In this document: in pieces, positions 1-7,803 of the stretch | How the letters are laid out: each line of letters begins with the position of its first letter | Position numbering within the stretch: position 1 is the stretch's first letter | DNA from: Candidatus Uabimicrobium amorphum | Lineage (GTDB): Bacteria > Planctomycetota > Uabimicrobiia > Uabimicrobiales > Uabimicrobiaceae | Assembly (NCBI RefSeq): GCF_009002475.1 | Contig: NZ_AP019860.1 | Coordinates: forward strand, 5,408,501-5,472,500 | Reading direction: 5' to 3' | DNA: 64,000 nt | Notes under the pieces: generated by a model | The model's database searches: none | Told to the model about the DNA's origin: nothing | Seen by the model: only the letters and a program-made list of their open reading frames with translations | Program-made: the position numbers and the translations under genes

Positions 1-924
1 GCGAATTTTTTCGTGAATGACTTCGGTACTGAAAGGTCGTAAATATTGTAAAGATTGGACCGCTGGTTCACGTAATTGGTAGCGATGCATACAAGCAAAC
101 AATATTTGTGCTGCTTCCGTACTCCCGCGTTTTCCCAGAGCAATAACGGCTTCTTTACTATTATTTTGCGCGTATTGATTGAGTAGCGCAAGGCTGTAAT
201 TACCACGTAAGTCTCCCAGAGTACGCCACATGAGAGGTGTGTCGTACATATTTGCGCATAAGTAATTGCACGTTGTTTGTTCCGCCTCTTTGAGTAAAGA
301 TATGGCGGTGCTGTACAATTTATCTTCTTTTAGAGCCGCGACAACAAAAGGCAACGCCCGCTTTGTGTCCATTTGCCACAAATCGTAAAGAGCCAAAGTT
401 TTTTCTTTACCATAGGTGTATATATGTAGAATATCATCAAATGACTCAAAATTTTTTCGCTGAGCAAGTAATTGCAGCACAAATTTTTCTACGTTGTGAA
501 AACGATTGTTTTGCATGAAGTAAAGCTTGTTTACTGATCCTGATGCTTTCTCGCGTTGTAGAAGAACTTGCTGCGCTTCGCGATCTCCGATTGCCGCGAG
601 CTTGTACAATTGATTGTTTTCGTCTATGGCTTTAAACTGGAAGAAATACAGGCCAATAACCGCGAACAAAATCGCTGCCGCAGCCACATAGCGTCGCAAA
701 GGAAAACGTGAGGCCAAGTCCACATGGTAAGAATCCCAATAGTCCTCTCCAGGGTCGGCAAAAGAAAGCTCTTGAAAAAGACTTTCTTGCTTTTGTAAGT
801 CTTGCCAACGCTGTTGGCAGTTTTTACAACAAGCAAGGTGCGTTTTTAGTAACCTATTTTGTCGATTAGACAACGCATCATCGAGTTTTAGAGACATATA
901 CAGTTTTGCTTTATTACACTTCAT
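1..924 (-). CDS. Membrane anti-sigma factor with zinc-finger (ZAS/zf-HC2) N-terminus, partial
   Basis: Reading from ATG at 924 the frame stays open for 308 codons to the window edge, so the C-terminus is missing. The N-terminus has C3 followed by H29-xxx-C33-xx-C36, the zinc-binding pattern of anti-sigma factors. One hydrophobic segment follows at about residues 75-90. The rest is helical and Ala/Leu/Gln-rich, like a TPR/HEAT-type sensor domain (inference). The start overlaps the last 11 bases of the upstream sigma-factor gene, implying translational coupling. Known anti-sigma factors of this type bind and silence the co-encoded ECF sigma factor until a signal reaches the membrane. A shorter start at 897 would lose C3, so 924 is preferred. 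Confidence 0.8.
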   Translation of the reverse strand, partial: MKCNKAKLYMSLKLDDALSNRQNRLLKTHLACCKNCQQRWQDLQKQESLFQELSFADPGEDYWDSYHVDLASRFPLRRYVAAAAILFAVIGLYFFQFKAIDENNQLYKLAAIGDREAQQVLLQREKASGSVNKLYFMQNNRFHNVEKFVLQLLAQRKNFESFDDILHIYTYGKEKTLALYDLWQMDTKRALPFVVAALKEDKLYSTAISLLKEAEQTTCNYLCANMYDTPLMWRTLGDLRGNYSLALLNQYAQNNSKEAVIALGKRGSTEAAQILFACMHRYQLREPAVQSLQYLRPFSTEVIHEKIR

Positions 925-1444
925 CTTTGTTCCGTTCTACTAAATCGCGAAGCTTGTTACGTGCATAGCTGACATGCGCCTTAGCGGAGCTTACCGAAAC
1001 ATTCATCGCTTGAGAAATTTCTGCATAACTAAGTCCTTCAAAACAGCGTAACACAAGAGCAATTTTTTGCTTTTTTGGCAAAGAGGCTATTGCGCGTTTC
1101 ATTGCTTTTTTGGTTTCATCTTCTTCTACTTGTTCCTCTTCTACAGACAACGAACTCAAATCAATATCTGTGACAACCTTGAGTTTAGGACGACGGATGA
1201 TACTACGATAATAATTACCCGCAATTTTATACAGCCACGGAATAAAACAAGACTCGTTTTTGAGAGCATGTAGTTTATTGTAAGCGCGAATAAAAGTTTC
1301 CTGAGAGATATCTTCGGCTTCTTGGTGGTCTTGGGATAACTTTAAAGCGAAAAAATATATGCGCTTCTTGTGACGTTCCACAATTGCGTTAAATGCCGCC
1401 GTATCTCCCTCTTTAAACCGCGAGATCAGTTGTGTGTCGTTCAT
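914..1444 (-). CDS. RNA polymerase sigma factor, ECF subfamily
   Basis: The 176-residue protein has the two-domain ECF layout. Region 2 (about 8-90) includes DISQETFIRAYNKL, the core-binding and -10 recognition helix. Region 4 (about 115-170) ends in the helix-turn-helix LSYAEISQAMNVSVSSAKAH that reads the -35 box. The linker is acidic. Length fits the family (about 170-200). It would direct RNA polymerase to a small regulon, often including its own operon. The downstream gene encodes the likely membrane anti-sigma factor and overlaps by 11 bases. The trigger cannot be read from the sequence. Confidence 0.93.
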   Translation of the reverse strand: MNDTQLISRFKEGDTAAFNAIVERHKKRIYFFALKLSQDHQEAEDISQETFIRAYNKLHALKNESCFIPWLYKIAGNYYRSIIRRPKLKVVTDIDLSSLSVEEEQVEEDETKKAMKRAIASLPKKQKIALVLRCFEGLSYAEISQAMNVSVSSAKAHVSYARNKLRDLVERNKDEV

Positions 1445-1779
1445 TCTTGTTGTCTTAATAAGAGTAAAAGAAGATGTTGTTTATGTTGTGTTATAGGGGC
1501 ACAACTTGTTACTGTACTCATATAGATGCACGGTTAAGAGAAAGGTTAAAAAAATTTTTTTAGGCTGGGGATAAAATAGCAGAAAAATGTTGTAAACGCA
1601 CGAAAATATTGGATTTGGCGCTGTTGTTTTTTGTGATTGTTTTTTTGATGTGGTATGATTGTTTTAATGCGTTTGGAAACGTGTATCTGTTTACGTTTGA
1701 GAGAACGGGCGGACACAAGGTCCGCCCCTACAATGCACTTTGTAAACGAGAGATTGTTTTTCATTACAATTTACCGAAT
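1445..1779. other. Intergenic region with dispersed palindrome
   Basis: There are 335 bases between the sigma-factor start and the next stop. It holds an AT-rich stretch and the GGGCGGAC palindrome at 1707-1727. Short open frames here are created by the palindrome and have no coding character. Confidence 0.6.
1707..1727. repeat. Dispersed GGGCGGAC palindrome, copy 1
   Basis: Perfect 8-base arms GGGCGGAC/GTCCGCCC enclose the loop ACAAG. Flanking bases (GAGAAC on one side, CCTACAAT on the other) are shared with the copies at 6220-6240 (opposite orientation) and 7715-7735 (same orientation), so the repeat unit is about 35-40 bases. It is much more GC-rich than its surroundings. It lies in non-coding DNA and resembles REP-type intergenic repeats. 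Confidence 0.75.
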
Positions 1780-2079
1780 TTAATCTTCTTTTTTATAGCC
1801 TCTAAAATACACTGTTTTTGCTCGTCCTTCTTTGGCGTTATATATGGAAACGAGTCCAGAGGATCCTCCGTAAGAGTTATCCCAACCACTTACGCCTTTC
1901 CATACATATAAGATACTTCCGTCTTCATTTGTTGTGTGGATAACCCCTTCTTTCGAAATAGTAACACCGTCAGCGTAAATGTTTTGTGTAAGAAGAGGTG
2001 AAAGCATAAGGGCATTTAGAAACAGTGCCAGGACTAGAAGTAACATAACTGCTTTCCAAGAAATGTTCAAATATTTCAT
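1780..2079 (-). CDS. Small exported or membrane-anchored protein, unknown function
   Basis: A 99-residue protein. Residues 10-30 are hydrophobic (VMLLLVLALFLNALML), followed by an ADG site that could be cleaved by signal peptidase or could simply end a membrane anchor. The remainder is a short polar domain with alternating aromatic, Gly and Ser residues (VWKGVSGWDNSYGG), suggesting a small beta-structured extracytoplasmic domain. I do not recognise the family. It stands alone, with about 85 bases to the gene downstream. Confidence 0.6.
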   Translation of the reverse strand: MKYLNISWKAVMLLLVLALFLNALMLSPLLTQNIYADGVTISKEGVIHTTNEDGSILYVWKGVSGWDNSYGGSSGLVSIYNAKEGRAKTVYFRGYKKED

Positions 2080-2164
2080 TGTATTTTTCTTCCTATAAAT
2101 AATGCTAAATTCTAAGGTATCTATTTTTTTAAATCAACAAATAAGGTATAGTGAATTGTGAAGA

Positions 2165-3058
2165 TTACGTCAATGAATATTTGCTATTTTTTGGCTGCCA
2201 ATTTTCAGGGAATCCGGCGAGGTGTTTCGCGCTAACTTGTTTTTCATAATGCTGAAACCCATCATAAGTCGCTTGTAACAGCCCTTCCTGAACGCGTTGA
2301 TGAAATGCGTCAAATTCCGCAGAATTTTCTTCGCTTGGTGGAAAATATGGACCTTGTAGAAATATCTTAATGTTATTAAACGGTAGAGGGATCATCGTGC
2401 GATCCCAGGTAGGGAGTAAGAATTTGCGTTTGCACCAGATACGTACGGAAAAAACGGGCACATTGAGTTTCATACCTACCACTAAGGCGCCGGTTTTCAT
2501 TTGATAAATTGGACCGGAGGAACCATCTACGGTGATACCAATTCCAAATTTGTCCACAGTCGCAAGATGCTCAATGATTTCATCTAAAATGCGCACGCGT
2601 CGTTTTTTTCCTTTGCTTGTCCCGCCGCGGAAAACATGGAAGTTGTATTTCTGTAACATTCTGGTGATGACCTCACCGGCGTTGCTTTGGCTGGCGATTG
2701 TATAAGAAGGGAAACGATGGAAAGCATGGGTTACCAAAAATACATCTTGGTGCCACATCACACCTACAAATTTGACGGGTTTGTTTTCTTTGCGGAAAAA
2801 TTCTTCGATATCTTTTGTGTTGTCGACTACTTTACTCGTGTACCATACCAGACTGCAATAGGCTGCGTACATGTGTGGAATGGTGTTTTTTAATATAAAC
2901 AAGACCGAGCGTCCTAAGGCGCGTTTGGTTCTTCTAATAACATGTCTTGTTAGCGTTCTTTTTCCCACAGGAAAAAACTCCTTCTGTAAATGGTTTTTAA
3001 CGCGATAATGAATCAAAAAAAGTGTCGTATATATACGATAAATGGAAGTAAATATCAA
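2165..3058 (-). CDS. DUF374-type lysophospholipid acyltransferase family protein
   Basis: The 297-residue sequence follows the DUF374/LPLAT pattern: a WH motif near 103 (WHQDVFL), SQSNAGEV near 125, FRGGTSKG near 141, the family hallmark DGSSGPIYQMKTGA near 180, and a C-terminal TWDRTMIPLPF. Family members transfer acyl chains to lipid A or glycerolipid precursors at the inner membrane. The usual HX4D catalytic spacing is not clear here (H-Q-D), so activity is inferred. The only start matching the full domain is TTG at 3058, with no clear SD, so the exact N-terminus is uncertain. It appears monocistronic. Confidence 0.75.
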   Translation of the reverse strand: MIFTSIYRIYTTLFLIHYRVKNHLQKEFFPVGKRTLTRHVIRRTKRALGRSVLFILKNTIPHMYAAYCSLVWYTSKVVDNTKDIEEFFRKENKPVKFVGVMWHQDVFLVTHAFHRFPSYTIASQSNAGEVITRMLQKYNFHVFRGGTSKGKKRRVRILDEIIEHLATVDKFGIGITVDGSSGPIYQMKTGALVVGMKLNVPVFSVRIWCKRKFLLPTWDRTMIPLPFNNIKIFLQGPYFPPSEENSAEFDAFHQRVQEGLLQATYDGFQHYEKQVSAKHLAGFPENWQPKNSKYSLT

Positions 3059-3106
3059 TCAATAAAATTGTGAATTTTCATTTTAAGTAAAACAACAGCC
3101 TGCCAC

Positions 3107-3373
3107 TTACTCAGGAGTAAAGTCGCATTTGTGTTGCGGCAAATCAATGAGTTCCCCTGCTAATTTATGCAATCTTTTCCAACTTATCTGTTCCCATGAA
3201 TTGCCAAAGTCGCAGTCTGTCCATCGCCATATTCGCGAACAGCGTTTACAGTAATAGTAGTAAAAACTCAGCAATGAATCGCAGTATTCCTCAGCAAGTA
3301 AACACAAATCCTCATTTCGTGTAAACCTATTTACATCTATTTTTTCGCAATTACACTTTTTATAGCGCATCAT
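3107..3373 (-). CDS. Small Cys/Tyr-rich hypothetical protein
   Basis: An 88-residue protein starting at ATG 3373 with SD AAGGA seven bases upstream; a second ATG follows immediately. It has C-x-C near residue 7, YYYYCKRCSRIWRW in the middle and CDFGNSWEQ after it. The CxxC pair next to aromatic and basic residues could bind a metal, but no known domain is recognised. There is no signal peptide. The good SD supports a real gene. Confidence 0.55.
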   Translation of the reverse strand: MMRYKKCNCEKIDVNRFTRNEDLCLLAEEYCDSLLSFYYYYCKRCSRIWRWTDCDFGNSWEQISWKRLHKLAGELIDLPQHKCDFTPE

Positions 3374-3397
3374 TTTTCCTTATGTTAGAATCACAAA

Positions 3398-3610
3398 ATG
3401 TTTTTTCAGGAGTTTCGCATAAACAGATATTTTTTACTTGTTTTATGTATGGTTTTGTGGGGATGTGATTTTTAAAATCAAATGTAAAACGTATCAAGCT
3501 AGCGTCACTTTATCTTAACATATTTCCTGATGGGAATGCGCAGTTTTATACCGTTATACATAAGTCTTCAAAAACGGCATCACAAAAAATAGATAGGCAA
3601 AAAGGAGCCC
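3398..3610 (+). pseudogene. Possible decayed small lipoprotein gene
   Basis: From 3407 there is CAGGAG, then after a normal spacing ATA (3419) in the start position, followed by a lipoprotein-type signal NRYFLLVLCMVLWGC. TAA follows at 3473. One frame over, from about 3472, the sequence stays open with protein-like content (LASLYLNIFPDGNAQFYTVI) to about 3610. The reading is a lipoprotein gene with a lost start codon (ATG to ATA) and a frameshift in the T/A run. An upstream ATG at 3398 could still give a 25-residue peptide. The evidence is suggestive only. Confidence 0.3.
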
Positions 3611-3613
3611 ATA

Positions 3614-4051
3614 ATGATGGACGATACTTTTCATTTACAGCGTTTTATCACCGCACAAGAAAGTGTGTACACTAGAGTAGTTAAAGAATTGAAAAATGGT
3701 CGCAAGGATAGTCATTGGATGTGGTATATTTTTCCTCAAATCGATGGTTTGGGATTCAGCGCAACAACAAAACGCTACAGTATCAAAAGCGTTGCCGAAG
3801 CCAAAGCATATCTCGCACACCCCATTTTAGGGCAGCGATTGTGTGAATGTGTGGAACTTATTTTGGCGGTAGAGGGAAAATCCGTTTTACAAATAATGGG
3901 CGCGCCCGACGATTTGAAGCTTTGTTCGTCGATGACATTATTTTCCCAAATGAGTGATAATCCTATCTTTTCTCAGATACTAGAGAAATACTTTGCTGGT
4001 AAATTAGATACAAGAACTCTTGAAATACTTCAGAACTTGAAAGAGGAATAG
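3614..4051 (+). CDS. DUF1810 domain-containing protein
   Basis: The 145-residue protein matches DUF1810 along its length: F-I-TAQ-ESVY near the start, then KDSHWMWYIFPQIDGLG (about 32-48), a Y-S-I-K core, AYLAHPILGQRL (about 69-80), and SSMTLF near 109. SD AAAGGAG precedes ATG 3614; a second ATG is adjacent. The family is cytosolic and small, and its biochemical role is not firmly established. The gene ends inside a hairpin shared with the converging gene downstream. Confidence 0.9.
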   Translation: MMDDTFHLQRFITAQESVYTRVVKELKNGRKDSHWMWYIFPQIDGLGFSATTKRYSIKSVAEAKAYLAHPILGQRLCECVELILAVEGKSVLQIMGAPDDLKLCSSMTLFSQMSDNPIFSQILEKYFAGKLDTRTLEILQNLKEE

Positions 4052-4075
4052 CATTGGTAACTACAAATGCTATTC
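4046..4075. terminator. Hairpin between converging genes
   Basis: Ten-base arms GAATAGCATT/AATGCTATTC enclose a 10-base loop. The left arm contains the TAG stop of the DUF1810 gene. It lies between converging genes and likely terminates both. T-runs are weak. Confidence 0.55.
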
Positions 4076-4091
4076 TTCACTTGTGATATAC

Positions 4092-4715
4092 CTAATCATC
4101 GATGTCTTGTGTATATAAATAAAAACAGTGCATACGCAGAGTAGCAAGAGTTGCCCCTTGTGCTGCCCCAAGTGGTAAAGTGGCGATGGCCCCTAACATA
4201 AATAGTAAAACACCTAGTTTAGAGATGGACCTGTGTTTATTGATGTGCGAGCGCAAACGTATATATCCCAGAGTTAATAATACCAAAGTTGTGCTACACA
4301 ATGCTATGTAGGCGGGGGCTTCGCGCCAATAGTTGATATTGGCGATGGAAAGAACTAAAACGGTGAGAACAACAGCGATATGTATGAAGGTGGCGATTAT
4401 GGGAGAGACAAAAGAGGGTTTTTTGAGCAGTTCACTGTTCTTCAATGCTTGCAAGACTAGCTGTTTTTCCTGTTGATCTAACTTGCGTAGGTCAACGAAA
4501 CCTCTTTTATTAATGATGGTTAAAAAACGAATTTGCTTTTTTTGTGTTGCAATAAAGACGCTATTTGCTTGTTGTTGCTGACAAGTTTTACCAAAAAAGC
4601 CATTGTGTTTTTTCCATTCACTGTGACACGCCAGACCATTTTTTTCTATAATGTTTATAAATTTCTGTATTGTTTCGATGGAAAAACTACCTGGGGAAAA
4701 TAAAGATTTTTTCAT
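4092..4715 (-). CDS. Multi-pass membrane protein, unknown function
   Basis: A 207-residue protein. A basic N-terminal half (about 1-95) with KK/QQ-rich segments is followed by three hydrophobic stretches: about 100-125 (IIATFIHIAVVLTVLVLSIA), 132-152 (ALCSTTLVLLTLGYIRL) and 165-195. The C-terminus is short and ends in DIDD. I do not recognise a family. There is no clear SD before ATG 4715 and no co-directional neighbour, so it appears to be a single-gene unit. Confidence 0.6.
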   Translation of the reverse strand: MKKSLFSPGSFSIETIQKFINIIEKNGLACHSEWKKHNGFFGKTCQQQQANSVFIATQKKQIRFLTIINKRGFVDLRKLDQQEKQLVLQALKNSELLKKPSFVSPIIATFIHIAVVLTVLVLSIANINYWREAPAYIALCSTTLVLLTLGYIRLRSHINKHRSISKLGVLLFMLGAIATLPLGAAQGATLATLRMHCFYLYTQDIDD

Positions 4716-4996
4716 GAATTGTGGCGAGGATACTCTAAATTCTGTAAGTGGGAAGCTTCACTCAAATGCGAATACGTTTAAACATGAACTGGTATCTTTT
4801 TAACCTCGCATCTCCTTTCTGGAAATAAAATTTATGAGAAATACCTTTGTAGCATATACATATTATTTTGTATATTTCAAAAAAATTTGAAACAATTCGT
4901 TTTGCGTTTTTTATGAAGAATTTTTTGTAAATTTTTGGTGTTTATGGCAATATAGTGCGGAAAATGACCTAAGCAAAATAATTTTAGGAGAGCAAA

Positions 4997-6166
4997 ATGA
5001 GAGTTGTGTTCGTTATGTTAGCTATGTTGTGTATTAGCAGCACATACGCACAAAAAGACAAGGTATTGGTTGTTGTTTCTAGTTCTGATTACATCACACT
5101 GGCTGATGGAACAAAACATAAAACCGGTTTTTTCTTGTCCGAATTGACGATACCGGTGATGGCTTTAATGAAAGCCGACTATGAAATTGTTTTTGCCAAC
5201 CCAAAAGGCAATAAACCAACGATGGATGCTGTGGGGGACAGCGTTGATAACTTTTCCTCTGCAGAAGAATATCAAAAAGCCAAAGAGCTGATAAAAATGG
5301 ATAGCTTTGTAAATCCGCGTAAGCTTTCGGATATTACCGAGGAAGAACTTGCCTCATTTCACGGCATTTTTTTTCCAGGTGGACATGCTCCTATGGAAGA
5401 CTTATGCCGCGATGCGAGTGTTGGACAAGCATTGCTTTACTTTCACAAGCATCAAAAGCCTACAGCACTTATTTGCCATGGGCCGATAGCTCTTTTATCG
5501 GCAAAAGATGAAAATGGTTGGGCTTACGAAGGCTACAACATGACAATTTTCTCTAATGATGAGGAGAAATTTGCCGAAAAGAACATTTTACATGGCAAGA
5601 TGAAAGTTTTTCCCACCGAAGCTCTGAAAAGTGCAGGCGGAAATTTAAGTCATGCTTCTACAACTTGGCAAAGTCACGCTGTACGCGATCGAGAACTCAT
5701 TACTGGGCAGAACCCCAAATCAGACCACGCTTTGACAAATTTATTTTTAGAGGCATTGACAAAACAAAGAGTTGCCAATAAAAAAATGGTTTCGTGGGAA
5801 GAAACAAAAGATGGACTGAAATCGGGCGTGGTATACGACGCTTCGCTAAGCACTCCCGATTGGGAAAACGATGGTTTTATTTTAGTCTATGTGGGGCGTA
5901 AAAAAGGTGATGGAAATTTTGCACAGCAAGTAAAAACGCTCATTGATATGGAGCGTGAAGTGTACAAAGGTGTTTGTCGTGGTTATATTGTTTATACTAC
6001 GGACACACTGGGCATTGCTTATATGTCATGGAAAGACAAAGAATCCATGCAAAAAACGTTCGCCTCCCCCCAAGGGAAAAAATGTTTAGAATTTTCCAAG
6101 ACATTTCTTGAAGACATATTTTTTACCGCGGTAAATGAAAAGCCTTTGTGGTTACAACAAAAATAG
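4997..6166 (+). CDS. Secreted DJ-1/PfpI family protein fused to a C-terminal ABM-like domain
   Basis: The 389-residue protein begins with a signal peptide (about 1-19, cut after TYA). Residues 22-255 are a DJ-1/PfpI (class I glutamine-amidotransferase-like) domain: E49, the FPGGHAP loop near 126, and the nucleophile elbow ALICHGPIA with C160-H161, as in Hsp31/YhbO-type glyoxalases and proteases. Residues about 265-380 look like an antibiotic-biosynthesis-monooxygenase-type ferredoxin-like domain. SD TAGGAGAG precedes ATG 4997. An exported DJ-1 protein suggests a role in periplasmic carbonyl or stress handling (inference). The fusion partner is unusual. No operon partner. Confidence 0.82.
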   Translation: MRVVFVMLAMLCISSTYAQKDKVLVVVSSSDYITLADGTKHKTGFFLSELTIPVMALMKADYEIVFANPKGNKPTMDAVGDSVDNFSSAEEYQKAKELIKMDSFVNPRKLSDITEEELASFHGIFFPGGHAPMEDLCRDASVGQALLYFHKHQKPTALICHGPIALLSAKDENGWAYEGYNMTIFSNDEEKFAEKNILHGKMKVFPTEALKSAGGNLSHASTTWQSHAVRDRELITGQNPKSDHALTNLFLEALTKQRVANKKMVSWEETKDGLKSGVVYDASLSTPDWENDGFILVYVGRKKGDGNFAQQVKTLIDMEREVYKGVCRGYIVYTTDTLGIAYMSWKDKESMQKTFASPQGKKCLEFSKTFLEDIFFTAVNEKPLWLQQK

Positions 6167-6219
6167 TCTATTGCATTCCCACCATGTAAATATAACTACA
6201 CACAAACGAAGTGTTGTAG

Positions 6220-6240
6220 GGGCGGACCTCGTGTCCGCCC
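6220..6240. repeat. Dispersed GGGCGGAC palindrome, copy 2
   Basis: Arms GGGCGGAC/GTCCGCCC with loop CTCGT. The flank TTGTAG to the left and GTTCCCTCAA to the right match copy 1 in inverted orientation. It lies between converging genes and could act as a terminator. Confidence 0.75.
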
Positions 6241-6280
6241 GTTCCCTCAAATTACGATAGATATTCATTTCTGAACATGT

Positions 6281-6613
6281 CTAATAGCCCAATAAACGTT
6301 CATTTACTCCATTTTTAGCGTAGAGTCTTTTATTAAGAGGAAATATCTCCCCAATATATAGGTCCCATAGCAAATAATGTGAACGTATGACAAACGGGAT
6401 TTTCTTTTTCTTTTTGGGACTTATATCGAAAATAAATGAGAACATATTTCGAGAGATGTGGATATTGTGTAATCGTATTTCAAAGTTTTCGACCTGTGGC
6501 GGATTTACATATCTCGCAATATCATTTCTCGCTTTTACATAAACGCCCACAAATAATAAGAGATCGATAGTCATGATAACGAAAGCGATTATCAATGCTT
6601 TACGACCATTCAA
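6281..6613 (-). CDS. Single-pass membrane protein, unknown function
   Basis: A 110-residue protein with one N-terminal membrane segment (about 7-27, LIIAFVIMTIDLLLFVGVYV), a mixed domain and a KKKKK stretch near residue 67. The start is TTG at 6613, with GGAG about nine bases upstream; the nearby ATG is out of frame. It lies 43 bases downstream of the CDP-alcohol transferase gene on the same strand and may be cotranscribed with it. No family is recognised. Confidence 0.5.
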   Translation of the reverse strand: MNGRKALIIAFVIMTIDLLLFVGVYVKARNDIARYVNPPQVENFEIRLHNIHISRNMFSFIFDISPKKKKKIPFVIRSHYLLWDLYIGEIFPLNKRLYAKNGVNERLLGY

Positions 6614-6656
6614 TATGCATTACTCCAAAGAAAATGGCAAATCGTTTATACAAGTA

Positions 6657-7634
6657 TTATTGTTTTTTCAAATAGCGAATGGTGAATAGTCCATCCCAAA
6701 GAGCTGTGACTGCCATGCAGGTTACCGCTGTATAAACTACATATTGTGCGATATTTGACCACGAGGCAATAAAGGGCAACGCTATACATAGTGGAATCGC
6801 AATGGTTAAAATCTTGTAGCGATACGGCGACGGAGTTTGTGTTAAATGCATTTTGATGAGTTTACCGCAAAAAATCATATTGATGACGGTCAAAAGAGCA
6901 ACGACCCAGTGAATAGCAAGTAGGTTACAGTAAGACCACAACCCTACAGTAGCAATGGCAATGGTAAATAGTATGACGTCAAGAAAATGTTTTTTCACGC
7001 GTACAATACAACCAAGGGTGGTCAGTACGCTGCCTATCGCAACGAGAATAAACAATATCATTGGTATATTCGCAAAAGAGTTATCGCTAAACGTCAACCA
7101 CGAAGAGTCGCCTAAAAAAAATACACAAAAATACAGGGCTATATACACAAACATTCGTTCGTTGCTACCAAGGTGGCCACTGAAAAATACACCTGTGTAG
7201 TGATGTTCCCACATCGTTATATAGAAGGCCAAAGTCAACAATGTGACAAATAAGAAAAACCACATACCTGTAAGACCAAGGCTATAAGCAATACACGAGT
7301 CTACTAAAACAAAAGAAATGGAGTCCAACCAATGGTCTAAAAATTCACCCAGTCGTGATGTTTGCCCTGTAGAACGCGCAAGTAAACCATCGGTGTTGTC
7401 GCAAAGCATGTATAAAAATGTACTTACCGCGGCAACGATCAGTCCCCATGAGTGCCCTAACGCAACAGCCCAGACCCCCAACATCATCGTAGTGACAAAG
7501 ATTAAACCTATATACGTCAACATATTGGGCGTAACACCTTTTGGAACAGATTTGACAAAAGGCATCCACACCCACTTGATCATAAAGTCTTGCGTTAGTG
7601 ATTTTTCTACTACATTATATTCATAATTTTCCAT
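6657..7634 (-). CDS. CDP-alcohol phosphatidyltransferase family protein
   Basis: The complete CDP-alcohol phosphotransferase signature is present: D79-x2-D82-G83-x2-A86-R87-x8-G96-x3-D100-x3-D104, with DNTDGLLAR and GEFLDHWLD binding the metals. Around it are about 8-10 membrane helices over 325 residues. The N-terminus (a P-x-x-V-T-P-N-M-L-T segment near 31-40) and the size resemble ethanolamine/cholinephosphotransferases more than the short bacterial PgsA/PssA enzymes, which are about 200 residues. It should join a CDP-activated head group or lipid with an alcohol in the inner membrane; the substrate is not predictable. ATG 7634 follows AGGATT. Confidence 0.9.
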   Translation of the reverse strand: MENYEYNVVEKSLTQDFMIKWVWMPFVKSVPKGVTPNMLTYIGLIFVTTMMLGVWAVALGHSWGLIVAAVSTFLYMLCDNTDGLLARSTGQTSRLGEFLDHWLDSISFVLVDSCIAYSLGLTGMWFFLFVTLLTLAFYITMWEHHYTGVFFSGHLGSNERMFVYIALYFCVFFLGDSSWLTFSDNSFANIPMILFILVAIGSVLTTLGCIVRVKKHFLDVILFTIAIATVGLWSYCNLLAIHWVVALLTVINMIFCGKLIKMHLTQTPSPYRYKILTIAIPLCIALPFIASWSNIAQYVVYTAVTCMAVTALWDGLFTIRYLKKQ

Positions 7635-7714
7635 AGTGAATCCTATGTTATAAGCTGATAGAAGAGGTGGTTTTGTGGTTGTTCAAGTATCGTATCTATC
7701 TGGGGTTGAGAGAA

Positions 7715-7735
7715 GGGCGGATCTTATGTCCGCCC
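7715..7735. repeat. Dispersed GGGCGGAC palindrome, copy 3
   Basis: GGGCGGAT/GTCCGCCC with loop CTTAT (one G-T pair). The left flank TTGAGAGAA and right flank TTACAAA match copy 1, same orientation. It lies in the gap between two minus-strand genes. Confidence 0.72.
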
Positions 7736-7803
7736 TTACAAAATATGTTTTTAGGTGATACCTTTTATGTGTACACAAAGTACCACCTAAAATTAAATAG
7801 AGT

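Noticed and set aside
1546..1764. 72-codon open frame containing GADLVSAR on the minus strand
   Set aside because: It is made by the GGGCGGAC palindrome and AT-rich flanks; no SD and no protein-like composition. The opposite-strand frame (1609-1911, GGHKVRPY) has the same origin.
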